A stretch of DNA of 7,114 nucleotides. It comes from Candidatus Hydrogenedentota bacterium. GTDB lineage: Bacteria; Hydrogenedentota; Hydrogenedentia; Hydrogenedentales; GCA-2746185. Made by a program: the position numbers and the translations under genes. The notes beneath the pieces are model-generated. The model was not told the origin of the DNA and searched no databases. It saw only the letters and a program-made list of their open reading frames with translations. The DNA is taken from contig JASJYE010000121.1 in NCBI GenBank assembly GCA_030123645.1, positions 1 to 7,114 of the forward strand. The letters are read 5' to 3'. Positions 5,887 to 7,114 of the stretch are shown in pieces (the stretch's first letter is position 1; every line of letters begins with the position of its first letter).

Positions 5887-6825
5887 TCAATGGGCCGAAG
5901 AATTAAGATCTGCGTAACCGATGACGAGCCGGTCATCGCCGAAGTGTTGTGTGAGGGCCTGTGGGCGCACAATTTTGACGCCGTAGAGGCCCACAGCGGC
6001 GAGGATGCGCTCAATATCTGCAAAGAGGGCGGGATCGACCTCATCCTGCTCGATATCAATATGCCCGGCATGGACGGTTATGAAGTGTGCCGCGAACTCA
6101 AGGCCTCGCCTGATACCAAAGACATCACGGTCATGTTTGTCACGGGCCGCGAAGAGCCCGAAGATCATGAAAAGGGCTTCGATCTGGGTGCGGTGGACTA
6201 CGTTACCAAGCCCTTCAACCTCCCCATGCTGATGGTGCGCGTGGAGTCCGCCCTGCGGATGAAATACGCCGGTGAGCCGAATCCCTTGGATACGGTGGGC
6301 ATGATTGATGTGGCCTACACGGACCACCTGACCGGACTGCGGAACCAGCGGTATTTTCTGGAACGGCTTCAGGAAGAGGCGGACAAGGCGCATCGCTACG
6401 ATTATCCCGTCTCCTGCGTCATCCTCGACCTCGATGGCATGGAGGCGGTGAATCAGGAATCCGGGCCGGTTGCCCTGGACGACCTCCTGGTCGAAGTGGC
6501 GATGTCGATCCGCAGCTACACACGCTCCTACGATGTCCTCGGGCGCTATGACGGTACTCTGTTCGCCGCGCTGCTGCCGCATACGGAGCTTAAGAATGCG
6601 CTCGAATACGGCACAAAAATCATGGAAGACATCGACGCCACGACCTTTTCCGATCCAAGCTTCCCGACAAAGGCGTCCATGAGTGTGGCTGTGGTCACGT
6701 TTCGAAACGGCAGCGCGACCTCGGCCGACCTCGTCTTCGGCGAGGCCATGCGGACGCTCCTGACGGCCAAGAGCCAGCCGCGGCCCATGCGCATCGCAGG
6801 CCGCAACCTCGGCAAGATAAGCTAG
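5884..6825 (+). CDS. Response regulator: receiver domain plus degenerate GGDEF domain
   Basis: A 313-aa soluble protein. The receiver domain (about 7-127) is intact: acidic pair D13/D14, phospho-acceptor D57 in LLDINMPGMDGYEV, T87 and K109 in VTKPF. The GGDEF domain (about 140-309) starts with a well-kept DHLTGLRNQRYF (147-158). LDLDGMEAVN keeps the metal Asp (D182) and guanine-contact Asn (N190), with D199 at the right spacing. The catalytic GGDEF loop, however, reads DGTLF (223-227), losing the acidic residues for metal and catalysis, so diguanylate cyclase activity is very unlikely. R214-x-x-D217 stands exactly five residues before this loop, as in the c-di-GMP inhibitory site. GRN (304-306) remains near the C-terminus. 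It is divergent from the ABC operon; no histidine kinase lies in the window. It may act as a phosphorylation-gated c-di-GMP or GTP sensor acting by protein contact. Confidence 0.9.
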   Translation: MSMGRRIKICVTDDEPVIAEVLCEGLWAHNFDAVEAHSGEDALNICKEGGIDLILLDINMPGMDGYEVCRELKASPDTKDITVMFVTGREEPEDHEKGFDLGAVDYVTKPFNLPMLMVRVESALRMKYAGEPNPLDTVGMIDVAYTDHLTGLRNQRYFLERLQEEADKAHRYDYPVSCVILDLDGMEAVNQESGPVALDDLLVEVAMSIRSYTRSYDVLGRYDGTLFAALLPHTELKNALEYGTKIMEDIDATTFSDPSFPTKASMSVAVVTFRNGSATSADLVFGEAMRTLLTAKSQPRPMRIAGRNLGKIS

Positions 6826-6844
6826 CGCCAAGTCTGTCACCGGC

Positions 6845-6995
6845 CTAAGGGGAGATCCCTTCCGATCGCCATGCGGACGTGGCGCCCGCGTCCCTCCCAG
6901 CAATCGGAAACTTCGGCTCGCGAGTACGCTCGCCCTCCCAATCGTCATTCCGGCGAAAGCCGGAATCTGTAGAAAGGTCGGAGACCTCCCCTTAA
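6845..6995. repeat. Imperfect 15-bp inverted repeat pair enclosing about 120 bp
   Basis: The segment at 6845-6859 (core TAAGGGGAG) matches the reverse complement of 6981-6995 at 12 of 15 positions. The enclosed DNA is noncoding and itself hairpin-rich, including the REP-like palindrome. The layout recalls a small non-autonomous palindromic element, but I see no target-site duplication and no second copy in the window. Confidence 0.3.
6944..6967. repeat. REP-like palindrome GTCATTCCGGC-GAAA-GCCGGAATC
   Basis: A perfect 8-bp stem, ATTCCGGC (6947-6954) with GCCGGAAT (6959-6966), closes a GAAA tetraloop and sits in a GTCATTCC...GGAATC frame. This frame is a recognisable class of dispersed intergenic repeat found in many Gram-negative genomes. 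Such units are often moved by REP-associated tyrosine transposases and can act as RNA hairpins downstream of genes. No T-run follows, so termination is doubtful. Confidence 0.6.
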
Positions 6996-7059
6996 ATGGA
7001 TGGACACCTTCATCACCTGACCACCTCTTCGTGCACCCAGTCCCCTCTCATCACCCTCC

Positions 7060-7102
7060 AAAAAGAAGCGTCCCTCCGCCGGAACGAATCCAGCGGAGGG
7101 AC
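7060..7102 (-). terminator. Intrinsic terminator for a minus-strand gene beyond the right edge
   Basis: A perfect 10-bp GC-rich stem, GTCCCTCCGC (7070-7079) with GCGGAGGGAC (7093-7102), encloses a 13-nt loop. On the minus strand the stem is followed by GCTTCTTTTT (7069-7060), which gives the U-rich tail. On the plus strand there is no T-run after the stem, so it works one way. It implies a gene ending just right of position 7114 and converging on the response regulator gene. Confidence 0.65.
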
Positions 7103-7114
7103 CAGGTACTATCC

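Larger units (their letters stand above)
6826..7114. other. Noncoding, hairpin-rich right flank
   Basis: No supportable gene lies here. In order it holds AAGGG-GAGAT-CCCTT (6847-6861), CGCCA/TGGCG (6867-6884), GCGAG-TACG-CTCGC (6920-6933), a REP-like palindrome (6944-6967), AGGTC-GGA-GACCT (6975-6987) and a strong minus-strand terminator (7060-7102). None of the hairpins just after the response regulator stop has a T-run, so its transcription end is unclear. The density of short inverted repeats suggests a mosaic of intergenic repeats. Confidence 0.5.

Noticed and set aside
5780..5917. A 45-codon open frame starting MSGEAFNNIL just upstream of, and overlapping, the response regulator start
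   Set aside because: It has no Shine-Dalgarno, spans the putative promoter and the regulator's own ribosome binding site, and its start lies within the CTAAGAT repeat. It is better read as control DNA.
6847..6861. AAGGG-GAGAT-CCCTT as a terminator for the response regulator
   Set aside because: The stem is only 5 bp and is followed by CCGATCGCC with no T-run, so it does not meet the pattern of an intrinsic terminator.
5887..6948. A 353-codon open frame on the minus strand, antisense to the response regulator
   Set aside because: The plus-strand gene has a strong Shine-Dalgarno and unmistakable receiver and GGDEF-fold motifs. The antisense product is low-complexity His/Arg/Gly-rich.

Overview
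The window is a GC-rich, gene-dense piece of bacterial chromosome with five complete protein genes and no RNA gene, transposase or CRISPR array. A Wzy/WaaL-type polysaccharide ligase-like membrane protein points to a Gram-negative (diderm) cell. The style of the proteins (an ABC ATPase and permease next to a membrane-anchored TPR protein, and a free-standing REC-GGDEF protein) resembles uncultivated environmental lineages such as Hydrogenedentota or Planctomycetota. That is only an impression: no taxonomic marker is present.

Layout. Positions 1-163 are noncoding, with a short palindrome-rich, repeat-like segment at the extreme left. Four genes then lie on the minus strand and are read from right to left: ABC ATPase (5509 down to 4550), ABC-2 permease (4520-3621), membrane-anchored TPR protein (3612-2017) and O-antigen-ligase-like protein with a C-terminal TPR region (1939-164). 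The gaps are 29, 8 and 77 nt, so they probably form one operon. The last gap holds two small hairpins that could partly separate the ligase gene. Positions 5510-5883 are a 374-nt divergent control region with promoter-like sequences in both directions and a repeated CTAAGAT motif. On the plus strand, 5884-6825 encodes a response regulator made of an intact receiver domain and a degenerate GGDEF domain. Positions 6826-7114 are noncoding, hairpin-rich DNA with a REP-like palindrome. They end in a convincing minus-strand intrinsic terminator that must serve a gene beyond the right edge.

How the genes may work together. The ATPase and permease make a plausible ABC-2 exporter. The TPR protein, starting 8 nt after the permease, is likely an extracytoplasmic partner. 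The distal ligase-like protein suggests that the exported or modified material is a glycan or lipid-linked saccharide, but the substrate cannot be read from sequence. The divergently transcribed response regulator is the most distinctive gene. Its GGDEF active site is destroyed (YDGTLF in place of YGGDEF), while the RxxD inhibitory-site motif, the guanine-binding Asn and Asp and the first metal-binding Asp are kept at the expected spacing. It looks like a phosphorylation-controlled nucleotide or c-di-GMP sensor, not a cyclase. No wholly new system can be claimed; the best candidates for follow-up are this pseudo-cyclase with the shared control region, and the exporter-TPR-ligase operon.
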